A stretch of DNA of 44,156 bases from contig CAIKND010000021.1 of the NCBI GenBank assembly GCA_903828675.1, positions 1 through 44,156 on the forward strand, given 5' to 3'. This document shows, piece by piece, positions 16,546 through 25,481 of this stretch. Under the pieces are notes generated by a model, which saw nothing but the letters and a program-made list of their open reading frames with translations, had not been told where the DNA came from and ran no database searches. Position numbers and translations under genes: made by a program. This DNA is from an uncultured Acidobacteriaceae bacterium (GTDB taxonomy: Bacteria > Acidobacteriota > Terriglobia > Terriglobales > Acidobacteriaceae). How positions within the stretch are numbered: position 1 is the first letter of the stretch; each line of letters opens with the position of its first letter.

Positions 16546-16590
16546 GTGCCCCATCCTCGGCGCGTCTTTGTTTTTGCGCCTAGGGTGGGA
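16546..16590. repeat. Palindromic repeat, class A (GGCGC variant)
   Basis: CCCATCCTCGGCGC and GCGCCTAGGGTGGG pair around a T-rich loop. The variant recurs at 26054-26098 and, decayed, at 31939-31983. It lies between dapF and the glycosyltransferase gene. Confidence 0.75.
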
Positions 16591-16712
16591 TCGCATGAAG
16601 CCAGCCCCCACTTCACGCATCAACACACAACAGCTGAGTGGAACGTGCAACCCATTTCCAAGCCCGATCCTATCACCGCCCATATCGCTGTTCACATCTC
16701 TCGCCGTCCGCT

Positions 16713-18329
16713 TCACTCCGGTGTCCCAGCCAAATAAAGTGTCCCCGAAGGCTGTCCCTTCGCCGTAAACCGCCTCACCAATTTCAGCCCCTCAGGATGC
16801 GCCTTGACCGCCCTATCCACCGCATCGCCGTCAAACCCCAGCACCATCGCCGCGTGCTTCGCCGGTGCCTTCAGCGCCTCATCCCAAATCTCCAGATCGG
16901 CCTCGTTAATCGTCTGCCGCAGCGGAATCCCGGTCAGTGCCACAATCTCCGGATCAACCGAGGTCTCCATCAGAATCGCGCTTCCCGGTCGCTCGGCCAG
17001 CAACCCGCGCAACACCGGCGGAATATCCGTCTGATAAGGCCGGTGCGCTTCAATATTCTTCAGGCCTTCCACGTAGGTCAGCGGCCGCTCGCCCACCAGC
17101 TCCCACGCATTCCAGGCGACCAGCGAACCGAGTACGCCCACCGCATACTTCGCCCATTGCGGCTTGAACTCTCTCGCGGCGCCAATCGCAACATGCGCCG
17201 CAAACCCCACTCCCAGCGCCAGTGCAGGCAGCAGCTCCATCCCGTAGCGCGTGTTATACCAGGAGTGCGGCCACCACGGCGGCAAAAAGATCGGCACCGA
17301 ACTATAGGCGACCGAGTACGCATAAAAGGGAACCGGAAGCCACAGCAGTTGCACGGCCCATCCAATCCCTTGCCGCCGTCGCAGCAGCCATGCCCACGCC
17401 GTCGCCAGCACGCTCAGCGCAAGCATCGTGTTGCCCCACGCCGCGGCGGCCATGTCCAGCTCGGCAACTTTCAAAAAGAACAGCAGCGAAACCCACGGAT
17501 TGTGCCACCCCGGATGCGGCGGCCCCGCCCCATGCGCCGCCGTGCGGATTTCAATCGCCTTCGCTGAGTACGGTCCGCGCGCAAACTCCAGCCAATCGCC
17601 AAACGCCGCTTGGTTGTAGATGAACCACGCCAACGGCGCAGCCACCACCGCCACACTCGCCAGCCAGAATGTCCACGAGCGCAGCTTGCCCCGTCTTAGC
17701 AGCATTACGCCTATTCCGGTCCATGCCAGCATCGCCATGATCCAGCCGTCATAGCGCGTAAACACCGCCGCCGCCAGCGCCGCGGCAATCCATCCCAGCA
17801 GCCCGTCGGCCCGGCCAGAATCTTCATCCAGCCGCGTCCGCCATTCCTCCAGCAGCAACGCGATCCAGATCATCTCGCATAAAAACAGCGGCTCCGTCAT
17901 CGCCGTTGTCTGCAAATAAAGCATGTTGGGATTGAGAGCGAAGAAAGCCAGCGCCAGCCCCGCCGGAGCAGGAGAAAGCCAGCGCCGCGCCAGCCGGTAG
18001 ATGCCCGCGCAACCTGCCAGGTAGGCCAGCACCGAGGGAATTGCACCTGCAATGCCGTTCGCCCACCAGCTATAGACCTGAACAAAGGGAAGCATCAGTA
18101 CGTGCGGCAGCGGCAGCCAAACGGAACCCAGTTGCGACAGCCGCGGCTGGTGCGAGTCGAACACCCGCCGCGCAATGTGCAGATGCGCAACGGCGTCGCC
18201 ATAGTTCAAAAAAGCCCCGTGCCGCCAACTCCACCCGACGGCTGCCATCGACGCCGCCACGGAGCAGGCCAGCACCACCAGCCATTCCAGGCCAGAAACT
18301 GTCGGGCGAGAAGTGCTTCTATCAGTCAA
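16713..18329 (-). CDS. Polytopic membrane protein, probable GT-C glycosyltransferase
   Basis: 538 residues with about ten hydrophobic segments. The first outer loop carries LNYGDAVAHLHIARRVFDS, an acidic/His motif placed where GT-C transferases hold their catalytic Asp, followed by LGSVWLPLPHVLMLPF; a further conserved-looking segment is YLQTTAMTEPLFLCEMIWIA. A soluble C-terminal part (about 420-538) follows. It would transfer sugar from a lipid-linked donor, but donor and acceptor are unknown. The start is TTG 18329, lying within the end of the PfkB kinase gene (8-base overlap), so the two are co-transcribed and probably coupled. Confidence 0.72.
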   Translation of the reverse strand: MTDRSTSRPTVSGLEWLVVLACSVAASMAAVGWSWRHGAFLNYGDAVAHLHIARRVFDSHQPRLSQLGSVWLPLPHVLMLPFVQVYSWWANGIAGAIPSVLAYLAGCAGIYRLARRWLSPAPAGLALAFFALNPNMLYLQTTAMTEPLFLCEMIWIALLLEEWRTRLDEDSGRADGLLGWIAAALAAAVFTRYDGWIMAMLAWTGIGVMLLRRGKLRSWTFWLASVAVVAAPLAWFIYNQAAFGDWLEFARGPYSAKAIEIRTAAHGAGPPHPGWHNPWVSLLFFLKVAELDMAAAAWGNTMLALSVLATAWAWLLRRRQGIGWAVQLLWLPVPFYAYSVAYSSVPIFLPPWWPHSWYNTRYGMELLPALALGVGFAAHVAIGAAREFKPQWAKYAVGVLGSLVAWNAWELVGERPLTYVEGLKNIEAHRPYQTDIPPVLRGLLAERPGSAILMETSVDPEIVALTGIPLRQTINEADLEIWDEALKAPAKHAAMVLGFDGDAVDRAVKAHPEGLKLVRRFTAKGQPSGTLYLAGTPE

Positions 18330-19260
18330 GGTGCGTCAGCTCGCGGAAGAGAATGAAGCGGTCGTCAATCTCCTTCCGCGAGAGCTCCTGCAACCGCTCC
18401 GTGCCAAAGCGCTCCACCGCGAACGAGCCCATCACGCTGCCGTAAAACATGGCGCGGCGAAAGGCGGCCGGCGTCAACTCGCCCTGCGAGGCCAGGTAGC
18501 CAAAGAACCCGCCGGCAAAGCTGTCGCCCGCACCGGTCGGATCCACCACTTCTTCCAGCGGCAGCGCCGGCGCGCGGAACGGATGAGGAGTCTGCCCCTC
18601 GCGCTTCTTGGTAAAACTGCGGTCGCTAAAGAACGCCGTCGCGCCATACTCGCCGTGCTTCACCACCAAGGTGCGCGGCCCCAGCGCCAGAACCCCGCGT
18701 GCCGCCTGCACGAGATTATTGTTGCCCGCCAGCATGCGTGTTTCCGTGTCGTTGATGAGCAAAATATCCAGGCCCTTCAAAACCTCGCCGAGCGCTTCAC
18801 GATGGTCCTTGATCCAGTAGTTCATCGTGTCGCCGGCCACCAGCTTTACGTCTGGCATGGCCTCGCGCACGCGCCGTTGCAGCACCGGATCGATATTGGC
18901 CAGAAACAGAAACTCCGAGTCTGCGTATTCCGCGGGAATCTTCGGCTCGAATGAAGCAAACACATTCAAGTCCGTCTGGTGCGTCTTGGCTTCGTTCAGG
19001 TTGTCGAGGTACGAACCCTGCCAAAAGAAGCTCTTGCCCGGTGCCCGCTCAATGCCGCGCCTGTCGATGCCGCGCTTGTCAAACACCGCTTCCTGTCTCT
19101 TGCCAAAGTCCTCGCCCACGACGGCGATGACCCGCACATCGGTAAAGAAACTGGCAGCAAGAGAAAAGTAAGTTGCCGCTCCGCCCAGGCAACGGTCCCG
19201 CTTGCCCGCCGGTGTCTCAATCGAATCGTATGCAACGCTGCCGACTACCGTAATCGCCAT
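18322..19260 (-). CDS. PfkB-family sugar/nucleoside kinase
   Basis: 312 residues. The N-terminal marks are VVGSVAYDSIETPAGK and the LGGAATYFSLAA glycine pair; the C-terminal catalytic block is VDPTGAGDSFAGGFFG, with the Asp of GAGDS as base and anion hole. The lid strand region includes KSFFWQGSYLDN. It phosphorylates a sugar or nucleoside with ATP; adenosine-kinase-like or ribokinase-like action is possible. Its neighbour upstream is mtnP (137-base gap, holding a class B hairpin), which makes a purine or methylthioribose salvage role attractive but unproven. Shine-Dalgarno AGAGGAA precedes ATG 19260. Confidence 0.88.
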   Translation of the reverse strand: MAITVVGSVAYDSIETPAGKRDRCLGGAATYFSLAASFFTDVRVIAVVGEDFGKRQEAVFDKRGIDRRGIERAPGKSFFWQGSYLDNLNEAKTHQTDLNVFASFEPKIPAEYADSEFLFLANIDPVLQRRVREAMPDVKLVAGDTMNYWIKDHREALGEVLKGLDILLINDTETRMLAGNNNLVQAARGVLALGPRTLVVKHGEYGATAFFSDRSFTKKREGQTPHPFRAPALPLEEVVDPTGAGDSFAGGFFGYLASQGELTPAAFRRAMFYGSVMGSFAVERFGTERLQELSRKEIDDRFILFRELTHLD

Positions 19261-19299
19261 TCAATATTCCTCTCATGCTGTCTAGCTCGAAATCGCTGG

Positions 19300-19330
19300 G
19301 TGCCCCGGGTCTCGATTTTGAGACCTGGGA
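19300..19330. repeat. Palindromic repeat, class B
   Basis: GTGCCCCGGGTCTCGATT, then TTGAGACCTGGGA, lies between mtnP and the kinase gene. Next to it, at 19361-19394, ACTGCCTACTGACCACTGTC-like words make a short irregular tandem repeat. Confidence 0.7.
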
Positions 19331-19397
19331 TAGCACAAAACTCGCCCCCGGCAACGTCCCCCTGACCACTGCCTACTGACCACTGTCCACTGCTTCC

Positions 19398-20264
19398 CTA
19401 CCACCCAAGATACTTGCCAAACAGCAGCCCCAGCTTCTCTTTGGCAGCATCAGGAATCGCATCGGGCTGCGTCAGCACGGCGTACTTGGCCGCCGAGGCA
19501 CACGCGCACGTGCGCTCCTTCGGCATCGCCGCTACGGCAGCTTTCACCACCTTGGCTGCGTTATCGGCATTCTTGTGCAGCACCGCGACAATCTCTTCAA
19601 TCGTCACAGCGTCGTGCCCTTCGCGCCAGCAGTCGTAGTCGGTCACCATGGCCACGGTGGCGTAGCAAATCTCTGCCTCGCGCGCCAGCTTGGCTTCCTG
19701 CAGATTGGTCATGCCGATCACGTCAGCGCCCCAACTGCGGTAAAGATTCGATTCAGCTTTGGTAGAGAACTGCGGGCCTTCCATGCATACATACGTGCCG
19801 CCCAGCTTGCCCACCACGCCCACCGTCGCGCAGGCTTCCGCCGCGGCCTTCGACACCGTCGCGCAAACCGGATCGCCAAAGCTGATGTGGCCCACAATCC
19901 CTTCGCCAAAAAACGTCGCGATGCGATTGAATGTGCGGTCAATGAACTGATCCGGCATCACAAAATCGGTAGGCTTGTGCTCTTCCTTCAGCGAGCCCAC
20001 CGCACTCACCGAAACAATCCGCTCGACGCCCAGCTTCTTGAAGGCATAGATATTGGCGCGGAAGTTCAGCTCCGAAGGCAGAATGCGATGCCCACGCCCA
20101 TGCCGCGCCAGAAAGGCCACTTTGCGCCCTTCCAGTTCGCCCAGCACAAAGGCGTCCGACGGCTCGCCGAACGGCGTCTCCACACGCACTTCGCGCACGT
20201 TCGTGAATCCAGGCATCGAATAAAGCCCGCTGCCTCCAATAATTCCAATCTCCGCCTCAGCCAA
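19398..20264 (-). CDS. mtnP: S-methyl-5'-thioadenosine phosphorylase
   Basis: 288 residues of the PNP/MTAP family. The N-terminus reads [15 protein letters not shown], followed by [20 protein letters not shown] (phosphate site), [14 protein letters not shown], the [18 protein letters not shown] substrate block and [20 protein letters not shown]. The latter two match MTAP rather than plain purine nucleoside phosphorylase. It splits methylthioadenosine into adenine and methylthioribose-1-phosphate in the cytoplasm. The start is TTG 20264 with GAGGGG 7 bases upstream. A PfkB kinase follows it downstream. Confidence 0.92.
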   Translation of the reverse strand: MAEAEIGIIGGSGLYSMPGFTNVREVRVETPFGEPSDAFVLGELEGRKVAFLARHGRGHRILPSELNFRANIYAFKKLGVERIVSVSAVGSLKEEHKPTDFVMPDQFIDRTFNRIATFFGEGIVGHISFGDPVCATVSKAAAEACATVGVVGKLGGTYVCMEGPQFSTKAESNLYRSWGADVIGMTNLQEAKLAREAEICYATVAMVTDYDCWREGHDAVTIEEIVAVLHKNADNAAKVVKAAVAAMPKERTCACASAAKYAVLTQPDAIPDAAKEKLGLLFGKYLGW

Positions 20265-20544
20265 TGTTCGCCCCTCTCTCCATGCGCAGCTTCATAGCAT
20301 GCGCGTCTGATCTGTATGTCTCTAACCCTGGTGTCCTAAGTCCAAAATTCCCAACAAAACATCGGCTGCCATTCTGCGCAGCGCGACTCGCATAGCGAGT
20401 TACGGCCGGCGATGAACCGGGCCAAATGTCCCCAAAAAGCCCCGCGCCCCATCCATGCGCCTTTTTCCTGGCGAATGGGTGGGATACGACGAATCTGCTT
20501 TTGTTCCTCGGCGAACTTCAGACTCACCACACTACTCTCAGTTC
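20265..20544. other. Gap between the M28 peptidase and mtnP genes
   Basis: 280 bases without a gene. It holds a class A palindrome at 20444-20484, with GCGCCCCATCCATGCGCC and GGCGAATGGGTGGGA arms. Confidence 0.6.
20444..20484. repeat. Palindromic repeat, class A
   Basis: CCCCATCCATGCGCC and GGCGAATGGGTGGG pair imperfectly around a TTTTT-containing loop. Confidence 0.7.
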
Positions 20545-21474
20545 CTACCGCAGATTCAACAGCCGCATCGTCTCCAGAAACACATCCCCGTCAATCGTCA
20601 AACTGTGCGCGCTGATCTTGTCCATTGTGTCCTGGGCGGTGTGGTGATAGGCGTTGTTGGGCCCGTAGTCCAGATCGATTACATCAATCGAAGGTACGCC
20701 GCGCTCCACAAACGCGAGGTGATCGTCTTCGATCGAGGAGTCGCGCTGGAAGAAGTATTTTTCGTAGCCAAACCGCTTGGCCGCCTGCCGCACCAGCGCC
20801 ACCAGCCAGCCTGTCGATTCGCTCTCCCGCTGAATGTCCAGGTCCTTGTCGCCGATCATATCCGCCAGAATGAACGCCTTGATCTGCCCCAGCGTTCCGT
20901 CCTTGCCCCAGCGCGCGGCCAGGTGGCGGCTGCCATAGGTCGAGTCGGAGCGCGACCACACATTGAACGATTCCTCGCCGTCGAAAAAGACCAGCCACAC
21001 TGAGTAGCCTTCCAGCTTCTTGCCGCCCGCAGTCTCCGCGTGCAACTTGTCGCCGATGGCCATCAGCAGTCCGGTTGTCGAGCCGCCGTCGTTTGCGCCC
21101 GAAAAGTTGATGTTCCTGAGCGGATAGTTGGTTTCGTAGTGCGTCGCCAGCACAATCTCCCCGGTCTTTTTGCCGGGAAAGCGCACGATAAAGTTGCGCA
21201 TCGACACTGGGCCAATCGGCGTGTTGGCGGTGAAGGTGTCCTCTTCAACCCAGTCGTGCTGAAAGTGGCTGCGCAGAAACGCCTCCGCCTTTGCATGTCC
21301 CGGACCGGTGGGCCAGCGCGGTCCAATGGCTACGTACTGCCTGGCATACTCAAGCGCCTTGGCTCCGTCGAAGTGCGGCTGCGCCCGCAGAGCGAGAGGC
21401 GTCAGCAAAACAACCGCTGCGGCCAGGGTCAGTGTTCTGGCCGCGAACATCTTCCGAAAAAGGAGCAAGCGCAT
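20545..21474 (-). CDS. Secreted M28-family zinc peptidase / glutaminyl-cyclase-like
   Basis: 309 residues. The signal peptide (about 1-31) ends LALRAQ. The zinc ligands of clan MH can be read as H in LATHYETN, D in GANDGGSTTG, E in FFDGEES, the Asp in FILADMIGD and H in YHHTAQDT. The family includes aminopeptidases and glutaminyl-peptide cyclotransferases, and the FDGEE plus LADMIGD layout resembles the latter. It acts in the periplasm or outside. It lies 94 bases downstream of tatC on the same strand, probably by chance. The start ATG 21474 has only a weak ribosome site. Confidence 0.87.
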   Translation of the reverse strand: MRLLLFRKMFAARTLTLAAAVVLLTPLALRAQPHFDGAKALEYARQYVAIGPRWPTGPGHAKAEAFLRSHFQHDWVEEDTFTANTPIGPVSMRNFIVRFPGKKTGEIVLATHYETNYPLRNINFSGANDGGSTTGLLMAIGDKLHAETAGGKKLEGYSVWLVFFDGEESFNVWSRSDSTYGSRHLAARWGKDGTLGQIKAFILADMIGDKDLDIQRESESTGWLVALVRQAAKRFGYEKYFFQRDSSIEDDHLAFVERGVPSIDVIDLDYGPNNAYHHTAQDTMDKISAHSLTIDGDVFLETMRLLNLR

Positions 21475-21567
21475 GATGAGAGCTCTCTGGAAAATTCTGA
21501 ATTAGCCTATGCCTCAGTCGATCTCGGCAACTGCAGGTAATGCCCGCGCCTTCCAAAAAATTACGGC

Positions 21568-22377
21568 TTAGGCTGAGGTCTCTGCGGCCTTCTTGGCTTC
21601 TTTGGCCTTGCGCCGCGAGGGATGCACCCACCACGCCACCCCGATGCCCACCATGTAAAGCGTCAGCATCGGCACTGCGTAAACGCACATCGTCCACGGA
21701 TCGGGGCTGGGGCAGATAATGGCAGCCAGCAGAAACACCGCCAGAATCGCATAGCGAATGTTCTTCCACAAAAAGCGCGGGCTCACAATGCCGAACATCG
21801 CCAGGAAGAAAATCAAAATCGGAAGTTCAAAGCTGATGCCCAACCCGAGAATAATCGACAGAAAAAAGCCGGTGTAATCCTCGATGGTGACCATCGACGT
21901 GAAGTTGTGGCCGAACTGCAAAACCAGAATCTTCATGGCGCCGGGCAGCACAAAAAAGTACCCGAAGCTGGCGCCGCCCAGAAACAGCCCAATGGTGGCC
22001 GCCATAAACGGAACCACGAAGCGTCGTTCTTTCTGGTAAAGCCCCGGAGCGATGAACAGCCACACTTGGTAGAGGATCAGGGGCGAGGCGAGGATCGCTC
22101 CGCCCAGCAGCGCCACCTGCAGATTCAGGTTCAGCGGATCCATTGGATGCGTAAACACCAGCGATTTCCCAATGTGGTTCAGCGGCGCCTGCAGAAAATT
22201 CACCAGGTAGTCGCGAAAGATCCACGACACAACAAAGCCCACCGCCAGATAAATGGCGGAGTGGACGATCCGCTTGCGCAACTCGTCCAGATGTTCCATC
22301 AGGCTCATGCCGGGCAGGTCCGCCCGCTGCGTTACTGCCTCGCGCGCCTTGCCGATTGCGTCTCCGGCGTCAACCAT
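21568..22377 (-). CDS. tatC: Sec-independent protein translocase TatC
   Basis: 269 residues with six membrane helices. The conserved cytoplasmic N-terminus has LMEHLDELRKRIVHS, and the first periplasm/cytoplasm loops hold the SPLILYQVWLFIAPGLYQKE block with its conserved Glu. TatC binds the twin-arginine signal and recruits TatA. Its ATG 22377 overlaps the end of the tatA/B gene by 8 bases. A substrate candidate in this window is the esterase with an SRRAFL signal. The charged tail after residue 250 is Lys/Ala rich. Confidence 0.95.
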   Translation of the reverse strand: MVDAGDAIGKAREAVTQRADLPGMSLMEHLDELRKRIVHSAIYLAVGFVVSWIFRDYLVNFLQAPLNHIGKSLVFTHPMDPLNLNLQVALLGGAILASPLILYQVWLFIAPGLYQKERRFVVPFMAATIGLFLGGASFGYFFVLPGAMKILVLQFGHNFTSMVTIEDYTGFFLSIILGLGISFELPILIFFLAMFGIVSPRFLWKNIRYAILAVFLLAAIICPSPDPWTMCVYAVPMLTLYMVGIGVAWWVHPSRRKAKEAKKAAETSA

Positions 22378-23035
22378 TTTGGACCGCCGGCTCCGTCGTT
22401 GGGCTAGCCTCTCCCACTGCGGGTTCTTTCACTGCGGCCTCTTGCTCCACGGGCGTCTCTGCGTGAATCTCGGTCGTCGCCTCGCTTGTCTCGCCTGCCT
22501 CTGAACCAGTCCCTGCGTCCGCGGCGGCAACGCTCGCCTCTTCTGTCTCAGCTGTTTCGCCAGCCGGCCACGCAGCGGGAACCGGTTCGCCGGTTGCCGG
22601 AGGCTGAATGCTTGGGTATGTCGCTTCCGCCTGAGCTTGAGCCTGTTCCTGAGCCTGCTCTGGGGTCACCTCAGCGTAGGTGCCTCCATACGGATAGGTG
22701 CTTTCGGTCGAGTTTGAGCCACTCTCGGTCGCGGCGGGCGTCTGGCCGTCGCCTGTACCCTCAACAGCCGCTACCGGCGGAGCCAGCGCCAACTGCTGTT
22801 GCCGCTCCGCTTCTTCCTTCTTGCGCCGGTCGGCCTCCTCAGCGTTGCGCAACTCCTCTTCCATTTGGAACTTGAAGTCGTTTGAGGCCTTGCGGAACTC
22901 GTACATCAGCTTGCCGATCTGTCGGCCTATCTGCGGCAGCCGTCGCGGCCCAAAGACCACCAGCGCCATCACCATCAGGATGAACGAATTTGCCATCCCC
23001 AGATTGGCGGTCTCAATTGTTAGAGGAACTCCCAT
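22370..23035 (-). CDS. Sec-independent protein translocase TatA/TatB-type subunit
   Basis: About 221 residues. One short membrane helix, SFILMVMALVVFGPRRLPQ, is followed by the Tat hinge FGPRRLPQIGR and an amphipathic helix KLMYEFRKASNDFKFQ. Then comes a long, low-complexity Glu/Ala/Thr/Pro tail, far longer than TatA of E. coli and more like TatB in layout. The start is taken as ATG 23035; ATG 22996, directly before the helix, is an alternative. It overlaps tatC by 8 bases, so the pair is one operon. Confidence 0.88.
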   Translation of the reverse strand: MGVPLTIETANLGMANSFILMVMALVVFGPRRLPQIGRQIGKLMYEFRKASNDFKFQMEEELRNAEEADRRKKEEAERQQQLALAPPVAAVEGTGDGQTPAATESGSNSTESTYPYGGTYAEVTPEQAQEQAQAQAEATYPSIQPPATGEPVPAAWPAGETAETEEASVAAADAGTGSEAGETSEATTEIHAETPVEQEAAVKEPAVGEASPTTEPAVQNG

Positions 23036-23415
23036 GATGCACAATGATACCTTTCCGCGCAGGGCGCTCACAAACCCCGTTGCCCCAATTCCATCGCCGA
23101 ATGCCAAAAGCCCGCAACCAAGCCCATCGTGCTCCCCGTTTACCCTTCCTCCACGGGAGCCCCTTGGGACGGTTGTTACGCCTGCGTTACACTATTCACG
23201 AACGGAGTTGCCCTTGGCCGGGCCGGTTTGTTTGCTCTCCGGCGGCTTAAGGCTCGTCCATTCTTGTGAAATGGCTGCAACAACCCCGTGGATGGGGGCT
23301 GCTTGAGGAATCTGAAAGCCTTAGCGCCAGTGCATCCGCTGCAAGCCGAGTTTGCTTTCAACATCCCCGTCCGCCGTATCCCCCAAAGGAACGGCAGGGC
23401 TGAAGGCGGAGTAAA
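23036..23415. other. Divergent gap between tatA/B and nadA
   Basis: 380 bases with no convincing gene on either strand. It must hold promoters in both directions. A weak sigma-70-like pair TTGGGA and TACACT is visible on the plus strand near 23164-23196, but I do not rely on it. No hairpin repeat of the families seen elsewhere is present. Confidence 0.5.
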
Positions 23416-24567
23416 GTGAATCAACTTCTTGACGAAGAAACGGCGGCCTTGCCGCAGGCTGATAGCTCCGGCGGCCCCCAAAATGCCTGTAGTCTTGACG
23501 ACTACCTCGCACTTCCCGATCACTCCATGGACGGCCGGATCAAAGCGGCGCGCAGGAAGCTGGGCTCGACCACCATCCTGCTCGGCCACCACTACCAGCG
23601 CGATGAAGTCATCCGCTATGCCGACTTCACCGGCGACAGCTACAAACTCTCCAAAATCGCCTCGGAAACCGGCGCGAAGTACATTGTTTTCTGCGGCGTC
23701 CACTTTATGGCCGAGAGCGCGGACGTGCTCGGCCACGACGGACAGCAGGTCATTCTGCCCGACCTGAACGCCGGGTGCTCCATGGCCGATATGGCCGAAA
23801 TCTCCCAAGTGGAGGCTTGCTGGGAGGCGCTCGAGCGCATCGGCCTTACCGCCGGCCTGATCCCCCTTACCTATATGAACTCGACCGCCGCCATCAAGGC
23901 TTTCTGCGGAGAGCGCGGTGGCCTGGTCTGTACCTCTTCCAACGCCCCCGCTGCCTTCCAGTGGGCCTTCGCGCATGGCAAGCGGCTTCTCTTTCTGCCA
24001 GACCAGCATCTGGGTCGCAATACCGGCTACGCCATGGGCATTCCGCTCGACCAGATGGCAGTCTGGGACCCTTGGGCCATTCAGGGCGGCCAGAGCCAGG
24101 CGGCCCTCGCCCAGAGCCGTGTCGTCCTTTGGAAGGGACACTGCGCCGTACACCAGCGTTTCCTCCCCGGCCACGTTGACCAGGTGCGCGCCAAATACCC
24201 CGGCATCCAGGTCATCGTCCACCCCGAGTGCCGTTGGGAGGTCTGCCAGAAGGCCGACGCCCTCGGCTCCACCGAGCGCCTCATCCAGATCGTCGAGCAG
24301 GCGCCAACCGGCGCCATGTTTGCCATCGGCACCGAGCTTCACCTCGTCAACCGCCTGGCGCGCCGTTTCGCCGATCAAGGCAAGCGCATCATCACCCTCG
24401 ACGACACCGGCTGCCTCTGCACCACCATGTACCGCATCAGCCCCAACCACCTGGCCTGGGCTCTCGAAAGCCTCGTCGCGGGCCGCGTCGTCAATCGCAT
24501 CCAAGTTCGCCCATCCGTCAAGCACTGGGCCCGCGTTGCGCTGGACCGCATGTTGGAAGTCAAGTAA
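23416..24567 (+). CDS. nadA: Quinolinate synthase
   Basis: 383 residues. NadA marks are TILLGHHYQRDEVIRYADF, GDSYKLSKIASETGAKYIVF, the CGVHFMAESADVL block, LPDLNAGCSMADM, YMNSTAAIKAFCGERGG, FLPDQHLGRNTGYAMG, VIVHPECRWEV and GTELHLVNRL. Cysteines expected to hold the [4Fe-4S] cluster lie in VFCGVHF, GGLVCTSS and DTGCLCTT. It joins iminoaspartate and dihydroxyacetone phosphate to quinolinate, the NAD precursor. The start is GTG 23416 with GGCGGAG upstream. nadB and nadC are not in the window, so it stands alone here. Confidence 0.95.
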   Translation: MNQLLDEETAALPQADSSGGPQNACSLDDYLALPDHSMDGRIKAARRKLGSTTILLGHHYQRDEVIRYADFTGDSYKLSKIASETGAKYIVFCGVHFMAESADVLGHDGQQVILPDLNAGCSMADMAEISQVEACWEALERIGLTAGLIPLTYMNSTAAIKAFCGERGGLVCTSSNAPAAFQWAFAHGKRLLFLPDQHLGRNTGYAMGIPLDQMAVWDPWAIQGGQSQAALAQSRVVLWKGHCAVHQRFLPGHVDQVRAKYPGIQVIVHPECRWEVCQKADALGSTERLIQIVEQAPTGAMFAIGTELHLVNRLARRFADQGKRIITLDDTGCLCTTMYRISPNHLAWALESLVAGRVVNRIQVRPSVKHWARVALDRMLEVK

Positions 24568-24568
24568 A

Positions 24569-24743
24569 GCAGGGAACAGGGAGTAGGGAACACGCAATAG
24601 CCCCACCTAATGCGCACTTCAAGCCCTGCCCCCGGCAAAAACCTCCGTGCCCCATCCATTCCGCGTTCTTGCGGAAAGGGTGGGACAGCAACCAACTAAT
24701 CTTCGCGCACTGCTGTCCCCTATTCCCTGTTCCCTGCTCCCCG
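24569..24743. repeat. Class A hairpin between inverted GGGAACAGGGA words
   Basis: At 24569-24591 lie AGCAGGGAACAGGGAG-type words, and at 24718-24741 their inverted form TTCCCTGTTCCCTGCTCCC. Between them lies a class A palindrome (24647-24685) with CCCATCCATTCCGC and GCGGAAAGGGTGGG arms. The whole 175-base unit sits in the gap between nadA and the DUF2203 gene and has a MITE-like outline, although target-site duplication is not visible. Confidence 0.55.
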
Positions 24744-24782
24744 TCCACTGTTTTCGTCGTATCCTACACACAGGATGTATCC

Positions 24783-25223
24783 ATGAAAACCTTCACGCTC
24801 GACGAAGCGCAGTCTCTGCTCCCGGTTCTGGAATCGCTGCTCAAGCGCGCCATTGATGGCAAGCTGGCTGTCGAGGAGGTCGAGTCCGGCCTATCCGATC
24901 TGGCCCGCCGCATCTATATCTCCGGCGGCATGAGAGTGGACTCCGCCAGCGTGGCCAAGCAGCGCGCGGAACTTGAAGACCAGTTGAAGCTTGTGCGCGA
25001 GAGTGTCGCGGAAATCGATGCCATCGGCGTTCAGGTCAAGGACCTCGATGCGGGACTGCTCGATTTCCCTTGCCGCCTCGACGACCTGACGGTTCTGCTC
25101 TGCTGGCGTATGGGTGAGCCGTCCATTGAATATTGGCACACGGTCGAATCCGGCTTTCAGGGCCGCCAGCCCATCGATGAGCGCTTTCGCCGCCGGTCAA
25201 CTTCTGGTGGACGCCCGAACTAG
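24783..25223 (+). CDS. DUF2203 family protein
   Basis: 146 residues starting MKTFTLDEAQSLLPVLESLL, the standard opening of DUF2203. Amphipathic helices follow, then IGVQVKDLDAGLLDFPCRLD and VLLCWRMGEPSIEYWHTVESGF, both signature blocks of the family. No function is known for this domain. The tail after residue 130 is basic and probably disordered. The start is ATG 24783; the frame is open further upstream but runs antisense to nothing and overlaps nadA. It stands alone. Confidence 0.88.
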   Translation: MKTFTLDEAQSLLPVLESLLKRAIDGKLAVEEVESGLSDLARRIYISGGMRVDSASVAKQRAELEDQLKLVRESVAEIDAIGVQVKDLDAGLLDFPCRLDDLTVLLCWRMGEPSIEYWHTVESGFQGRQPIDERFRRRSTSGGRPN

Positions 25224-25481
25224 TGTAATTCCGGCGCAATAACCCCTTGGACATTGAAGATCTAGCGACGGTCTATCAAAATTGCGCCCCGATTCTGCCA
25301 TTCCATCAAAAACTCATCTCTTCAGCCCTGAATCGTCCCGAGCACTTCGGAATCCAATAAGAAAACCCTGCAAGCGCGCTCAAGTTTCCGGGCAGCCGGC
25401 ACGATCCACGCTTCCCTGTCGCAGCCTTGGCTTGCGGCGTTGCAGGAAACATATAAACCCATCAACCGTAAGGAGTTAATC
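25224..25481. other. Gap upstream of ahpC
   Basis: 258 bases without a gene and without the palindromes common elsewhere. It presumably carries the ahpCD promoter; I see no convincing regulator site. Confidence 0.4.

Noticed and set aside
23176..24606. 476-codon minus-strand frame over nadA
   Set aside because: It is the shadow of a high-GC gene; nadA on the plus strand matches its family throughout.
24228..24782. N-terminal extension of the DUF2203 gene
   Set aside because: It overlaps nadA and the repeat unit; the family starts at MKTFTLDEA.
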